The notes beneath the pieces were generated by a model. It was not told where the DNA came from. It searched no databases and worked only from the letters and a program-made list of their open reading frames with translations. A stretch of DNA of 64,000 nt. Source: CAZVYJ01 sp964631565 (lineage in GTDB: Bacteria > Planctomycetota > Phycisphaerae > SM23-33). Where the stretch lies: contig CAZVYJ010000005.1 of NCBI GenBank assembly GCA_964631565.1, forward strand, positions 1-64,000, given 5' to 3'. Made by a program: the position numbers and the translations under genes. Shown piece after piece: positions 8,157-16,359 of this stretch. The stretch's first letter is position 1. The number at the start of each line of letters is the position of its first letter.

Positions 8157-8306
8157 TCAGGCAGCGGAAGTACCCAGTCGCCTGGCTTTGGCTTCGCTGC
8201 GTGCTGCGCGGCGAACGCGGGCCTTGGCTTTGCGCTTTGCGTTTTTTCTGCGGGTGACTTTCTGTGCCGCAATCCGCTTGTCAAGTCTGTCTCTTCGCTG
8301 TCCCAT
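8157..8306 (-). CDS. Small, highly basic protein (49 aa), unknown function
   Basis: Short gene reading MGQRRDRLDKRIAAQK at the start and ending KARRLGTSAA. About 20 of its 49 residues are Lys or Arg, with many Ala. It probably forms a positively charged helix that binds nucleic acid. Support for translation is good: GGAAGAAGCA precedes the ATG, and an upstream TTGCAA-N17-TACAAT promoter (8340-8368) gives a leader of about 25-30 nt. I do not recognise the family. A ribosome-associated or chromatin-compacting role is possible but unproven. It is a monocistronic unit with a perfect hairpin after its stop. Confidence 0.7.
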   Translation of the reverse strand: MGQRRDRLDKRIAAQKVTRRKNAKRKAKARVRRAARSEAKARRLGTSAA

Positions 8307-8339
8307 TGCTTCTTCCTTTCAAATCCCAAAGGGCCGCGA

Positions 8340-8368
8340 ATTGTAATGTCGATTGACGGATATTGCAA
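8340..8368 (-). promoter_or_regulatory. Predicted strong promoter of the small basic protein gene
   Basis: The minus strand reads TTGCAA (8363-8368), a 17-bp spacer, then TACAAT (8340-8345). These are near-consensus hexamers at optimal spacing, 34 bp before the start codon at 8306. Confidence 0.6.
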
Positions 8369-8397
8369 GACCGATAGGGGTTTTTGCGGCGGGTTAT

Positions 8398-8817
8398 TTA
8401 TCGGTTTTTCCGTTCGACCAGGTTAAGCGACGAGGAGTTTATGCAGTATCTCAAATGGGACGGCGGCTGGCCGTCGTCGAACACATGACCGAGGTGCGCG
8501 CCGCATTTGCCGCAGAGAACCTCGGTGCGGACCTTTTCAAGACTGGTATCCGGCTGGGTAGTAACCGCGTCTTTGCTGATAGGCTCCCAGAAGCTCGGCC
8601 AGCCCGTGCCGGAATCATATTTCGTTTTCGAGCTGAACAGTTCCTGACCGCAGCAGATGCAGTGATACGTGCCGTCCTTCTTCGTGTTCCAGTATTTATT
8701 GTTGAACGCCGATTCCGTGCCTTTCTGCTGCGTTACATAATATTGCTGTTCGGTAAGCCGCTTGCGCAGTTCGGCGTCAGTTACGGTGGGGCATTGTTTT
8801 GAACGCTTCTCTGTCAT
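8398..8817 (-). CDS. msrB: Peptide-methionine (R)-S-oxide reductase
   Basis: 139 residues, the full length of a stand-alone MsrB. It repairs R-methionine sulfoxide in oxidised proteins using thioredoxin. Two zinc-binding Cys pairs (CICC, CGKC) frame the domain. Family motifs are YDSGTGWPSFW, GHVFDDG and RYCINSSSL; the Cys in the last is the resolving/catalytic position of the usual RHCVNSASL. No signal peptide is present, so it is cytoplasmic. With the superoxide reductase it suggests occasional oxidative stress. Confidence 0.95.
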   Translation of the reverse strand: MTEKRSKQCPTVTDAELRKRLTEQQYYVTQQKGTESAFNNKYWNTKKDGTYHCICCGQELFSSKTKYDSGTGWPSFWEPISKDAVTTQPDTSLEKVRTEVLCGKCGAHLGHVFDDGQPPSHLRYCINSSSLNLVERKNR

Positions 8818-8945
8818 CTGACCTTCTCCGGATGAATTCTGGCCGTCATTTCCGCGGCAGCCTCACAAAACCGTCGCCGCGAATGCCGCCGTAATTACCA
8901 TCAGACCTTGCAGCCATAAAATGCCTTCCTGGACATTCTATGCGA

Positions 8946-11204
8946 TCAAATCTCCTTCAGTTCGGCAAAAGTTTTCGCTGCGGCTGCAATGGTATCTCCG
9001 CCTATCGGCCCCGACCAGCCGTTGTTGCGATAATGGCCCTCTATCTGCTCGAATTTCTCCTTTAGCTCCTTGCCGTTTATACCGCGTCTGTCGCCTTTTG
9101 CGAGCTTGGCTTCAAGCAGGTCGAACCAGGCGTTCGTCTTGGCTGTGTATATGCCGGGAAACTGCTCGTAGACGTCGTTATAGACATACGCAACGTTCAG
9201 GCATGCCTGTCTTATCATTTCCGGCAGCCGCGGATTGTGGCCGGGCACGCTGCAGGCGTCCTCGATTGTCCTGTTGATCGAATATGACGGCATCGTGGCC
9301 AGCACGCCGGTAAGCAGCGCCAGGATTCTTTCGCATCGGGCGCGATGCTTCCTGACGGCAGCCTCGTCGCCGGCGGTGTAGGCATTGTATGCGTCGGCTA
9401 TCGCCAGGGCGAAGCATCTTGCGGCGTATTCACGCAGCACTATGACGATGTCTTCCACGTAAACCTTGCTGCCGGCAAGCCGGGACCGCTTTTCGAGCAG
9501 CAGTTCCATCGCTTTTTCGATAAGCGGATGCTGTTTTTTCTGCTGGGCGAGTTTCCTTGCCAGCTTGCGGCTGGATTTGCGGAGCAGCGGATTGTCCCAG
9601 TGCCAGTGATACCACGGATGCTCGTGGTAAACGTGCGTGCCCAGCCTGCGCGTTGTTGTGTGGTAGCAGGCGGCGACTATTTTTCGCCACGCTTCCATGC
9701 AGGTCGCGGCGTTTTCGCTGCCGTAGCGCCTGACGACGAAATCCTTGAGATATCTGTTGAAGCTTACACCCTTTGGCTGCCACGCGAGATGGGTGACAAG
9801 GTCCCAGTACATTATGTTGTGGTGCGTGCACTCGGGGACCATGAATACACCGGTGCAGGTGGGGCAGTCGGCGACTTCCCTCAGGCGGCTCATAAGCTGG
9901 CTGACGTTGCCGTGCAGGGTTTCCTTGCCGGCGAAGCAGTTTATGACGCCGAACGCCCACTGCTTGCCGTACCAGTAATCGAATCTTCGGAAATGCGGAA
10001 GCACCTCCGCCGCCGTGTCGTAAAGATACACGCCTTCGTTGGGGAAGCTGTCGAGGTAGCGTTTTACTCGCTCCTCGTTCCATTTTTTGCTGCTGGAACT
10101 GTCGTACATGTCCCATGTGTCGGTTACCCATGTGGCCTTCGGGTCGATATCGCGAATGAATTTCAGGAAGCCGTTACAGGCCTTGATCCGCATTTCAAGA
10201 TTTTTATCCGGGTCGCCGTCGCCTACGTCGATTTCCGCGTACGGTGTGGCCATATACAGGTGGTCCGTGCCGTAAAGCTCTATGATCTTCTCAAGATACT
10301 TGCGGGCGACCGTGTAGGCGGCCGGGTCATCGGGGTGAATCTCTCGCGACTCGCCGTACTGGTTGCCGGGCATGTACCTGATTTCCGGGTGCTTGTCCTT
10401 GAAGCGGAAGGGGACGGTTATGTAATCCATGCAGTAGATGAAGCGAATCCCCAGGCTTCGGCCGTAAGCGAACATCTGCTGGCTCAACTGGCGGCGATAT
10501 TCGGGCGGCCAGCCCCACTCTACCACCCAGCCGGCCAGTCTGGGATATAAGAGTTCTTCCGGCTCGGGACCGATTTCCGGGAATGCCTGCTGGAACGCGT
10601 CGCCGGCAAACCTGCTGTAGTAGGCCATATCCAGCCGGAGCAGGTTGAATCGCCGTTTGACCATCCATTCGAATTCCCGCTTCCAGTCTTCCAGCGTCCA
10701 CCAGAATGAGTGATATTTCTTGATTGCCCGATGCGCGTTCCATGCCAGGTGCATTCGATTGTCGAATCGCGGGTGATAGGCGACTGATTTCTTCGGCAGG
10801 GGCAGCTTGTCCAGTGCAGGCACATGCTCGCCGTCCTGGAAGAAGCCGACGCCGCAGTACCGCTCCAGATATTCGTAGACGGCATAGAGTGTGCCTATGT
10901 CCCGCCGCCCGGCGAGCGTGACGAACCACCTGCCGTCTTTGCGGCTGCGGGCGACGATATAACCGTCCTGATGCTCCGGAATCTGCGGCAGGGCGGTTTG
11001 TTCGGCTGTCAGGCTGTTGCGGTCCTCGCCGCCCAGCAGGAAGCATATTCCGCCGCCGGCCGGCAGAGGTTCGCCGTTGTCTATGACGCAAGGAGCGGCT
11101 GCGGTCATCGCCGAGATATACTTCGCCAGTTCATCGGCGGCCTTGTTTTCCAGGAATGTCGGGGATTTCGGTTTGATAACGATGGGGGCTGCGGTTGCGG
11201 ACAT
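8946..11204 (-). CDS. GH89-like (alpha-N-acetylglucosaminidase-type) glycoside hydrolase
   Basis: 752 residues without a signal peptide. The N-terminal part (about 1-125) resembles the small alpha/beta domain found before many glycosidase barrels (NKAADELAKYISAM, GTLYAVYEYLERYCGVGF). The central barrel matches NAGLU-type enzymes: WKREFEWMVKRRFNLLRLD, YGTDHLYMATPYAEID, KATWVTDTW, GKQWAFGVINCFAG, and VPECTHHNIMYWDLVTHLAW. Candidate catalytic acids are the Glu in TPYAEID and the Glu in VPEC. The C-terminal third is helical. It may remove N-acetylglucosamine or a related sugar inside the cell. The sequence is divergent, so substrate is unknown. Confidence 0.75.
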   Translation of the reverse strand: MSATAAPIVIKPKSPTFLENKAADELAKYISAMTAAAPCVIDNGEPLPAGGGICFLLGGEDRNSLTAEQTALPQIPEHQDGYIVARSRKDGRWFVTLAGRRDIGTLYAVYEYLERYCGVGFFQDGEHVPALDKLPLPKKSVAYHPRFDNRMHLAWNAHRAIKKYHSFWWTLEDWKREFEWMVKRRFNLLRLDMAYYSRFAGDAFQQAFPEIGPEPEELLYPRLAGWVVEWGWPPEYRRQLSQQMFAYGRSLGIRFIYCMDYITVPFRFKDKHPEIRYMPGNQYGESREIHPDDPAAYTVARKYLEKIIELYGTDHLYMATPYAEIDVGDGDPDKNLEMRIKACNGFLKFIRDIDPKATWVTDTWDMYDSSSSKKWNEERVKRYLDSFPNEGVYLYDTAAEVLPHFRRFDYWYGKQWAFGVINCFAGKETLHGNVSQLMSRLREVADCPTCTGVFMVPECTHHNIMYWDLVTHLAWQPKGVSFNRYLKDFVVRRYGSENAATCMEAWRKIVAACYHTTTRRLGTHVYHEHPWYHWHWDNPLLRKSSRKLARKLAQQKKQHPLIEKAMELLLEKRSRLAGSKVYVEDIVIVLREYAARCFALAIADAYNAYTAGDEAAVRKHRARCERILALLTGVLATMPSYSINRTIEDACSVPGHNPRLPEMIRQACLNVAYVYNDVYEQFPGIYTAKTNAWFDLLEAKLAKGDRRGINGKELKEKFEQIEGHYRNNGWSGPIGGDTIAAAAKTFAELKEI

Positions 11205-11266
11205 AGGGCTTTCTCTTACTTATTATGCAAAAGGTAATTTTGTCACTCGAAATTCAACCCGCGGAT

Positions 11267-11536
11267 TTATGGTTTGGACCGCTTGAATTTCCGGGAAATT
11301 ATCTGAATCCACATGCCGGCTCCGGTAAGCACCATAAGCGTCAGTGCTGCAGCAAGGGCGACGCCTATATAAGAATACAGGCCTTCCCAGTTGTGCCAAC
11401 CGAGCAGGTTTCTGACAATCCTGACGTCATAGATGCCGGCTTTTCGCCACAGCAGCAGTGCGCCGGTGACGGCTGTAATAAGGAAGAAAGGCGCGAAACA
11501 CAATCCCAGAATTCTGTGGAATTTTCTGATAAACAT
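11267..11536 (-). CDS. Small membrane protein resembling a PepSY-associated TM module
   Basis: 89 residues with two membrane segments, one in FHRILGLCFAPFFLITAVTG (about 6-27) and one near residues 52-75, plus a basic tail (RKFKRSKP). The KFHRILGLCFAPF start resembles the first helix of PepSY_TM proteins, but no PepSY domain follows, so it may be a minimal or truncated member. The start at 11536 has AAGGAG 8 nt upstream. It lies between the secreted metalloprotease-like gene and the GH89-like gene on the same strand. Function unknown. Confidence 0.7.
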   Translation of the reverse strand: MFIRKFHRILGLCFAPFFLITAVTGALLLWRKAGIYDVRIVRNLLGWHNWEGLYSYIGVALAAALTLMVLTGAGMWIQIISRKFKRSKP

Positions 11537-11602
11537 TGCGCCACTCCTTTCGGATTTGAAGGTGGTTTCCGCCGGTGAGTGTACCACCCGCAGTGCAAAT
11601 AA

Positions 11603-11635
11603 CAAGCGGCACGTCCCGCAGAGGCGCGCCGCTTG
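11603..11635 (-). terminator. Probable terminator after the NHL/metalloprotease-like gene
   Basis: CAAGCGGC (11603-11610) pairs with GCCGCTTG (11628-11635). On the minus strand the stem is followed by TTATTTG, a weak U-rich tail. It lies 40 bp after the stop at 11675. Confidence 0.45.
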
Positions 11636-11674
11636 AACCGCCGCCTTGTTTTCTGTCCATCCGGCGTAAGGCCG

Positions 11675-14221
11675 CTATTTTTTCATGCTGACACGGACCA
11701 GCCGCTTTGCCTTGCTGTTGATGTACAGCATGTCGCCGTTTGTCGGGTCGCAGGCGACGCCGGCCGGCGTTTCAATTTTCGGCTCGTCGGCGGCTGGGTG
11801 AACCACGCCGGTCTTTTTGCCGGTTTTCGGGTCGATTTCCACGATGCGCCCCAGTCCGGCATCCGATATCCACACCTTGCCGTTGTTAGTCAGACAGCAG
11901 TAAACGGGCTGCTCGAAGCCGTCGATGGATGCAGCTTCCTGCCACTTGTCGCCTTTGAATTCGAAAACGGCCACACGCTTCGCCCCCGTGTCGCAGACGA
12001 CCAGTTTGTCACCGGCGAGAATTGCCTTGGACGGCTGGTTCAGTCCGGTGATGTTGCCGCCGGGTTTCACCTTGCCGTTTTCGTCGATTATCTCGACGCG
12101 GTTGCCGCCCGTGTCGGCTATGACGATTGTCTTGCCGTCTTTGGACACCCAGATTCCCCTGGGCTCCTTGAACCGATCGAGGCTGACCGCTTCGTCGCGC
12201 CCGTCGATAATCCGCTTGCAGTCGTATTCCATGCCTGTGCCGTTGGGGTCGACTTTCAGCAGATAGTCGGCATGCGGATATTCGTTGCTCAGCCAGCGGA
12301 GAACGTAAAGGTTGCCGTCGCCGTCCATAGCATGGTCCCATGACCCTTCAAGATGCCAGTGAGCGCTGCCGAGATACCCGACCGCGCTGCCGTCGGGGCG
12401 AACCAGCAGCGTCTGGAAGTTGCCCACGTCGCGTATGTAGCACTCGCCGCTCTTGCCGACCGTCAGGCCGTGAGGCCGGCCCATCATCGCCACGCCGGTC
12501 GCCGGCGAGCGGGCGGAAAGCTTGCCGTCAGTTTCGACGGCCACCGCGTAGCGCAGCAGTCCGCCGCGGCGGGGCGTATCAACGTACTCGTCGGCGTCAG
12601 TCCGGGCGATTTCCCGCCATACGAACTGCGGCTGGTCGGCCCGGAAAATTACGCGATGCCCCTTGCCGCTGAGCTTGAGGTTCACCGATTCGCCGTTGAC
12701 GACGGCCTGCGGGGCCTGCGGGGCCGGCGCGGCGCCTTCGTCCGGCAGCATTGTGGGCAATGTATGGTTGGCCTGTTCGGCTGTGCCTCGAGCGCGGGCG
12801 AGGTTCAACTCGACGATGTCGAAGTAAGCATAATCGGTCTGCCCGCGGGCCTCGATTTCGGTAAAGAACACGCCGTTGCCTCCGACAACGTGAATCTGTC
12901 CGAACGGGTTGGGCTTCTGTATGTAGCCGGTGTCCGGGTAGCCGTAGGTTTTAACTTCCGGCGCGGGCCTGTTGGGCAGGAGAAACTTTCCGTCCCTGTC
13001 CGTTTTGCCGGTGAATATCGGGTCGCCCTTGAAAATCTCGTTCCGCTGCCAGAACCGCAGCTTCGCGTCGGCGACGGGCTTGCCTGCAGCGTCTGTGACG
13101 ACGATGTAGTTTTTCTCCGCGAGGTTGTAATAGTAATCGCCGAAATATCCCCGCCGCCGCCAAAGCTGGTGGTTGAGTGCGACGGCCTGGTCGGAGTTGA
13201 AGATGACAGGCCCGTGGCCGTGCATCATCGTGCCGGTGAAGGGCGACATTCTGCCGATGAGCAGCGGCATGCCGTCGCGGCCGAGCACCTGGCAGGTTTC
13301 AGAGGCTACATCGAGGGCGTACAGGTCGGTCAGACCGAGCTGGTGGCCCCATTCGTGAATCAGGCCCCAGTCCATGTTCGCCGCCCACTGTGAGCAGTCG
13401 GGGTTGCGCCCGAACCACCACGCGCCGTCCCAGCCCTTGCAGACGGGCGGCCCGTCGGCCCACATTTTGTCCCATGCCTTGTCGTCTTCCAGCACGCCGA
13501 TGAAATCTATGTTCACCCGGTCGAGTATGCCGTGTGGGGCCACGTCGGGATATATCGACTCGGCGAAGAGGTGGTTCATCCATCGCATGTGCTCCTGGCA
13601 CCAGTCCTCGAAATTGTAAGTGCCGAGGAAATTACGGTGCTTGCCGAACTGCTCGTATGTGACCTTGTCCGCCATGCAGATGAGCAGCTTGGCGTGCGTC
13701 CACGTTTCGCGCCTGTCGTTTACGAAACTGAACTGCCGGACGCGACGCATCGGGTCGGCCTGGAATTCGATTTTGCAGGTTTCCTTTTTCCACGGCCGCT
13801 TGTACTGCAGTTCCAGCCGCTCGCCCGGCGGCAGAGGCTTGTCGGTCTTGCCGGACAGGACCTCCTTGCCATCGACGTACCATGCGTATTCGAACGGCGT
13901 AGATGGGACGTTGCCCTTGTTCTCGACGACGGCGGTGTAGGTGATTTCCTCGCCTTCGTCAGGCCAGAACTTGGCAGCCGCGATTTCCTCCTTCGTCATC
14001 GGCACCCGCTTGCCGTCCTTGTCGAGACGCGCGAGCTGCGGCAGGCCTTCGTGGCCCGGGAAGAAATATTCGACGAGGAAGGCGGGCTGGTGGGGCGTCC
14101 GCTGGATGTAAAGCACCGACAGGTCGCACAATTTGATATCGTCTGGCTGGGCGGCCGGTGCGCTGGAGGTTAACAGCAAAAGAGTCGCCAGAAAAACGGC
14201 TGATGCGAGTAAGGTTTTCAT
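11675..14221 (-). CDS. Secreted HExxH metalloprotease-like protein with C-terminal NHL propeller
   Basis: 848 residues. A signal peptide spans about 1-24 (cleavage near APAAQ). Residues about 85-150 look like a CARDB-type beta-sandwich (TYTAVVENKGNVPSTPFEY, LPPGERLEL). A zinc-protease signature HEWGHQLGLTD at 289-299 fits HExxHxxGxxD, as in metzincin-like enzymes. Residues about 385-425 look like a carboxypeptidase-regulatory-type fold (DAAGKPVADAKLRF). The last 250 residues contain NHL-type blades such as HGLTVGKSGECYIRDVGN, KEPRGIWVSKDGKTIVIADT and PAGVACDPTNGDMLYINS. The start at 14221 has GGAGAG upstream; the longer frame runs antisense into comM. Probably extracytoplasmic. Proteolytic activity is inferred from the motif only. 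Confidence 0.78.
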   Translation of the reverse strand: MKTLLASAVFLATLLLLTSSAPAAQPDDIKLCDLSVLYIQRTPHQPAFLVEYFFPGHEGLPQLARLDKDGKRVPMTKEEIAAAKFWPDEGEEITYTAVVENKGNVPSTPFEYAWYVDGKEVLSGKTDKPLPPGERLELQYKRPWKKETCKIEFQADPMRRVRQFSFVNDRRETWTHAKLLICMADKVTYEQFGKHRNFLGTYNFEDWCQEHMRWMNHLFAESIYPDVAPHGILDRVNIDFIGVLEDDKAWDKMWADGPPVCKGWDGAWWFGRNPDCSQWAANMDWGLIHEWGHQLGLTDLYALDVASETCQVLGRDGMPLLIGRMSPFTGTMMHGHGPVIFNSDQAVALNHQLWRRRGYFGDYYYNLAEKNYIVVTDAAGKPVADAKLRFWQRNEIFKGDPIFTGKTDRDGKFLLPNRPAPEVKTYGYPDTGYIQKPNPFGQIHVVGGNGVFFTEIEARGQTDYAYFDIVELNLARARGTAEQANHTLPTMLPDEGAAPAPQAPQAVVNGESVNLKLSGKGHRVIFRADQPQFVWREIARTDADEYVDTPRRGGLLRYAVAVETDGKLSARSPATGVAMMGRPHGLTVGKSGECYIRDVGNFQTLLVRPDGSAVGYLGSAHWHLEGSWDHAMDGDGNLYVLRWLSNEYPHADYLLKVDPNGTGMEYDCKRIIDGRDEAVSLDRFKEPRGIWVSKDGKTIVIADTGGNRVEIIDENGKVKPGGNITGLNQPSKAILAGDKLVVCDTGAKRVAVFEFKGDKWQEAASIDGFEQPVYCCLTNNGKVWISDAGLGRIVEIDPKTGKKTGVVHPAADEPKIETPAGVACDPTNGDMLYINSKAKRLVRVSMKK

Positions 14222-14337
14222 TGTCACTCTCCGATTGGGCTTTACGCGCCGTTGTCTAAAAATTGTCGCCGGATAGACAGTAAGCGTCGCTACTATGGAT
14301 TTCAACCACGGCGAACCGCTGCGGTATCGGTCTGTTT

Positions 14338-15873
14338 TTACAGCCTTCTGTCGAGCCTGCGGTACTGGACTGCTTCGGCGAGGTGTTCTGAAGCTATATC
14401 GGCTGCGCCGGCGATGTCGGCTATCGTGCGGGCGATGCGAAGAACCTTGTCGTGCGCCCTGGCCGACAGGCCGAGCTCGGTCATCGCCTGCTTGAGCAGC
14501 ATCTCGCCGGCTGCGTCGAGCTTGCAGTGCTGGCGGACCTGCTTCGACGACATGGTGGCGTTGGTCGTGGTGGTCTGCCCGTCGCCGCCGAACCGCTGCC
14601 GCTGAACCGCCCGGGCGCGGATTACATCTTCGCGCATCTGGGCCGAGCTTCGCCCGTCGCCGTCGCCGCGCAGCTGCTTCCACGGAACGGGCGGGACTTC
14701 AACGTGAATGTCGATGCGGTCCACGAGCGGCCCGCTTATGCGCGACATGTAACGCTCGATCATATTCGGCGAACATTTGCACTGGTGCTTCGGGTCGGTG
14801 AAATAGCCGCACGGGCACGGGTTCATCGCGGCGACGAGCATGATGTTGGCCGGGAACCGCAGCGTACTGTGAACGCGCGGAATCGTCACGCAGCGGTCCT
14901 CGAGCGGCTGGCGGATCATCTCCAGCGTGCCGCGTGCGAATTCCGGCAGTTCGTCGAGGAACAGCACGCCGTGATGCGCGAGCGAAACTTCGCCCGGCTG
15001 CGGTATCGCGCCGCCGCCTATCAATGCCGCCGAGCTTGTCGAGTGGTGGGGCGTGCGGACGGGGCGTGTCGCCATGAGCGACTTGCCGGCCTCCAGAAGG
15101 CCTCGCGACGAGTAAACCCGCGTGGTCTCCAGCGATTCTTCAGGCGTCAGCGGCGGCAGAATGGTCGGAAGGCGCTTGGCGAGCATTGTCTTGCCGGCGC
15201 CTGGCGGGCCTATCATCAGCACGTTGTGATGGCCGGCCGCCGCGATGGTCAGCGCACGCTTGGCCGATTCCTGCCCGCGGACGTCGGCGAAGTCGGCTTC
15301 GTACCGGCCCTCGACGGCGAAAACTTCGTTCAGGTCAACCGCGACCGGGTCTATCGGCAGCTCGTCGGTGAGGAAGCCCACAGCATCCGTGACGAACCGC
15401 ACGGGGATAACGTCGATGCCTTCGACGACGGCGGCCTCGGCTGCGTTGTCGGCCGGCAGTATCAGCCCGCGGCGGTTCTGCGAGGCGGCCAGCATCGCCG
15501 TCGCCAGCGCACCTTTGACCGGTCGCACGCGCCCGTCGAGTGCAAGTTCGCCGACGATGAGGTAATCGTCTATCTTGTCCGACGCGAACATGCCGCCGGC
15601 AAGGCAGACGGCGATTGCTATCGGCAGGTCGAACGCGGAGGAATCTTTTCTTACGTCGGCCGGCGCGAGATTTATCGTTACCTTAGGCCCGGGCCAGCGG
15701 TAGCCGCTGTTCCGCAGCGCAGCCTGGATTCGCGAGACGCTTTCCTTGACGGCCGCCTCGGCCAGCCCGACAAGCTTGAGTTCTCCCAGCCCGCCGCGCG
15801 CTACGTCGGCCTCCACCTCACAGCCTGTCGCGTCGATGCCCTGAAGAATACTGCTGTGGACGCGTGAAATCAT
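14338..15873 (-). CDS. comM: ComM/YifB family Mg-chelatase-like AAA+ ATPase
   Basis: 511 residues. ComM-type proteins are hexameric helicases that extend branch migration when incoming DNA is integrated during natural transformation. Domain order: N-terminal Lon-substrate-like domain (about 1-180, VGLAEAAVKESVSRIQAAL), AAA+ core with Walker A GPPGAGKTMLAKRLP, Walker B LFLDELPEF, and the C-terminal Mg_chelatase_C part (TELGLSARAHDKVLRIARTIADI). A Cys cluster (NPCPCGY, HQCKCS) typical of the family is present. GGGAGG precedes the chosen start. Together with the pilus genes at 52-63 kb it is compatible with DNA uptake, which is inference. Confidence 0.93.
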   Translation of the reverse strand: MISRVHSSILQGIDATGCEVEADVARGGLGELKLVGLAEAAVKESVSRIQAALRNSGYRWPGPKVTINLAPADVRKDSSAFDLPIAIAVCLAGGMFASDKIDDYLIVGELALDGRVRPVKGALATAMLAASQNRRGLILPADNAAEAAVVEGIDVIPVRFVTDAVGFLTDELPIDPVAVDLNEVFAVEGRYEADFADVRGQESAKRALTIAAAGHHNVLMIGPPGAGKTMLAKRLPTILPPLTPEESLETTRVYSSRGLLEAGKSLMATRPVRTPHHSTSSAALIGGGAIPQPGEVSLAHHGVLFLDELPEFARGTLEMIRQPLEDRCVTIPRVHSTLRFPANIMLVAAMNPCPCGYFTDPKHQCKCSPNMIERYMSRISGPLVDRIDIHVEVPPVPWKQLRGDGDGRSSAQMREDVIRARAVQRQRFGGDGQTTTTNATMSSKQVRQHCKLDAAGEMLLKQAMTELGLSARAHDKVLRIARTIADIAGAADIASEHLAEAVQYRRLDRRL

Positions 15874-15904
15874 GTCGCCTCCCCAATCGCATAATGTGCA
15901 GCAA

Positions 15905-16049
15905 ACTGCCCCCTCAGGGCAGCTAGAGCAGGAGAACCCGCCTGCCGGCGGGCAGGAGAAAGTAGAAAGTTGAAACAAACATTTTCTCGCTGGCAGTTGA
16001 GAAATACTGACGGCTCTCCTGCGGTCTACTTTCTCCTCTCTGCTTTCTG
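15905..16049 (+). repeat. Dispersed intergenic repeat R1, copy B
   Basis: Starts with a palindromic ACTGCCCCCTCAGGGCAGCT, then AGAGCAGGAGA, an extra hairpin (CCCGCCTGCCGGCGGGC region), AGTAGAAAGTTGAAAC, about 40 variable bases, then CTCTCCTGCGGTCTACTTTC and TGCTTTCTG. It is the longest of three copies. It lies just upstream of comM, so it would be in its leader or promoter region. Confidence 0.8.
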
Positions 16050-16138
16050 AAAGTACTGCTCAAATTATTGCATGCAGTTTAGATATGCTACTTGCATCGC
16101 GGCTGCGGAGCAATAGCGGCGTTTGCCTGCTGACGCAT

Positions 16139-16210
16139 AAAAACGGGGCGCCCACGAGAGCGCCCCGTCCTCTTAGAAAAGGAGTGGTCATTTTCAGACT
16201 GCACTCCAAG
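16139..16210 (-). ncRNA. Candidate small RNA with its own promoter and terminator
   Basis: A TTGGAG-N17-TATAAT promoter (16217-16245) is followed by about 72 nt ending in a strong intrinsic terminator: ACGGGGCG/CGCCCCGT (16143-16150 with 16161-16168) and a five-base U-run. Inside, GGAGTG (16202-16207) pairs with CACTCC (16181-16186). No plausible reading frame fills it. It lies 265 bp upstream of comM on the same strand, so it could instead be a comM attenuator leader. I do not recognise a known RNA family. Confidence 0.45.
16143..16168 (-). terminator. Intrinsic terminator of the candidate small RNA
   Basis: An 8-bp GC-rich stem (ACGGGGCG with CGCCCCGT), a 10-nt loop, then TTTTT on the minus strand. 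Confidence 0.75.
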
Positions 16211-16216
16211 CCGGGC

Positions 16217-16245
16217 ATTATACAAATCCAGCCGGCCCGCTCCAA
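16217..16245 (-). promoter_or_regulatory. Promoter of the candidate small RNA
   Basis: TTGGAG (16240-16245), a 17-bp spacer and TATAAT (16217-16222) on the minus strand. The -10 is perfect and the -35 partial. Confidence 0.5.
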
Positions 16246-16276
16246 ACACCTGTTTGCAAATGTTTGCGGAAGGCCG

Positions 16277-16313
16277 AAAAAAAGCGGGCCACACCCTGGC
16301 AGGGGCGGCCCGC
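16277..16313 (-). terminator. Intrinsic terminator of the PEP-CTERM gene
   Basis: GCGGGCC (16307-16313 on the minus strand) pairs with GGCCCGC (16284-16290), followed by TTTTTTT. It lies 47 bp after the stop at 16360. Confidence 0.85.
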
Positions 16314-16359
16314 TGATTACTCAGAGGAACCGTTTCTGAGCAATCCTTTGCGGCTTTGC

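Noticed and set aside
8153..8368. 71-codon minus-strand frame over the small basic protein
   Set aside because: It lies in another frame and lacks a ribosome site; the 49-codon frame at 8157-8306 has promoter, ribosome site and better composition.
14222..14683. N-terminal extension of the metalloprotease-like gene
   Set aside because: The extra residues are Arg-rich, antisense-like reading of comM; the start at 14221 gives a signal peptide and a Shine-Dalgarno.
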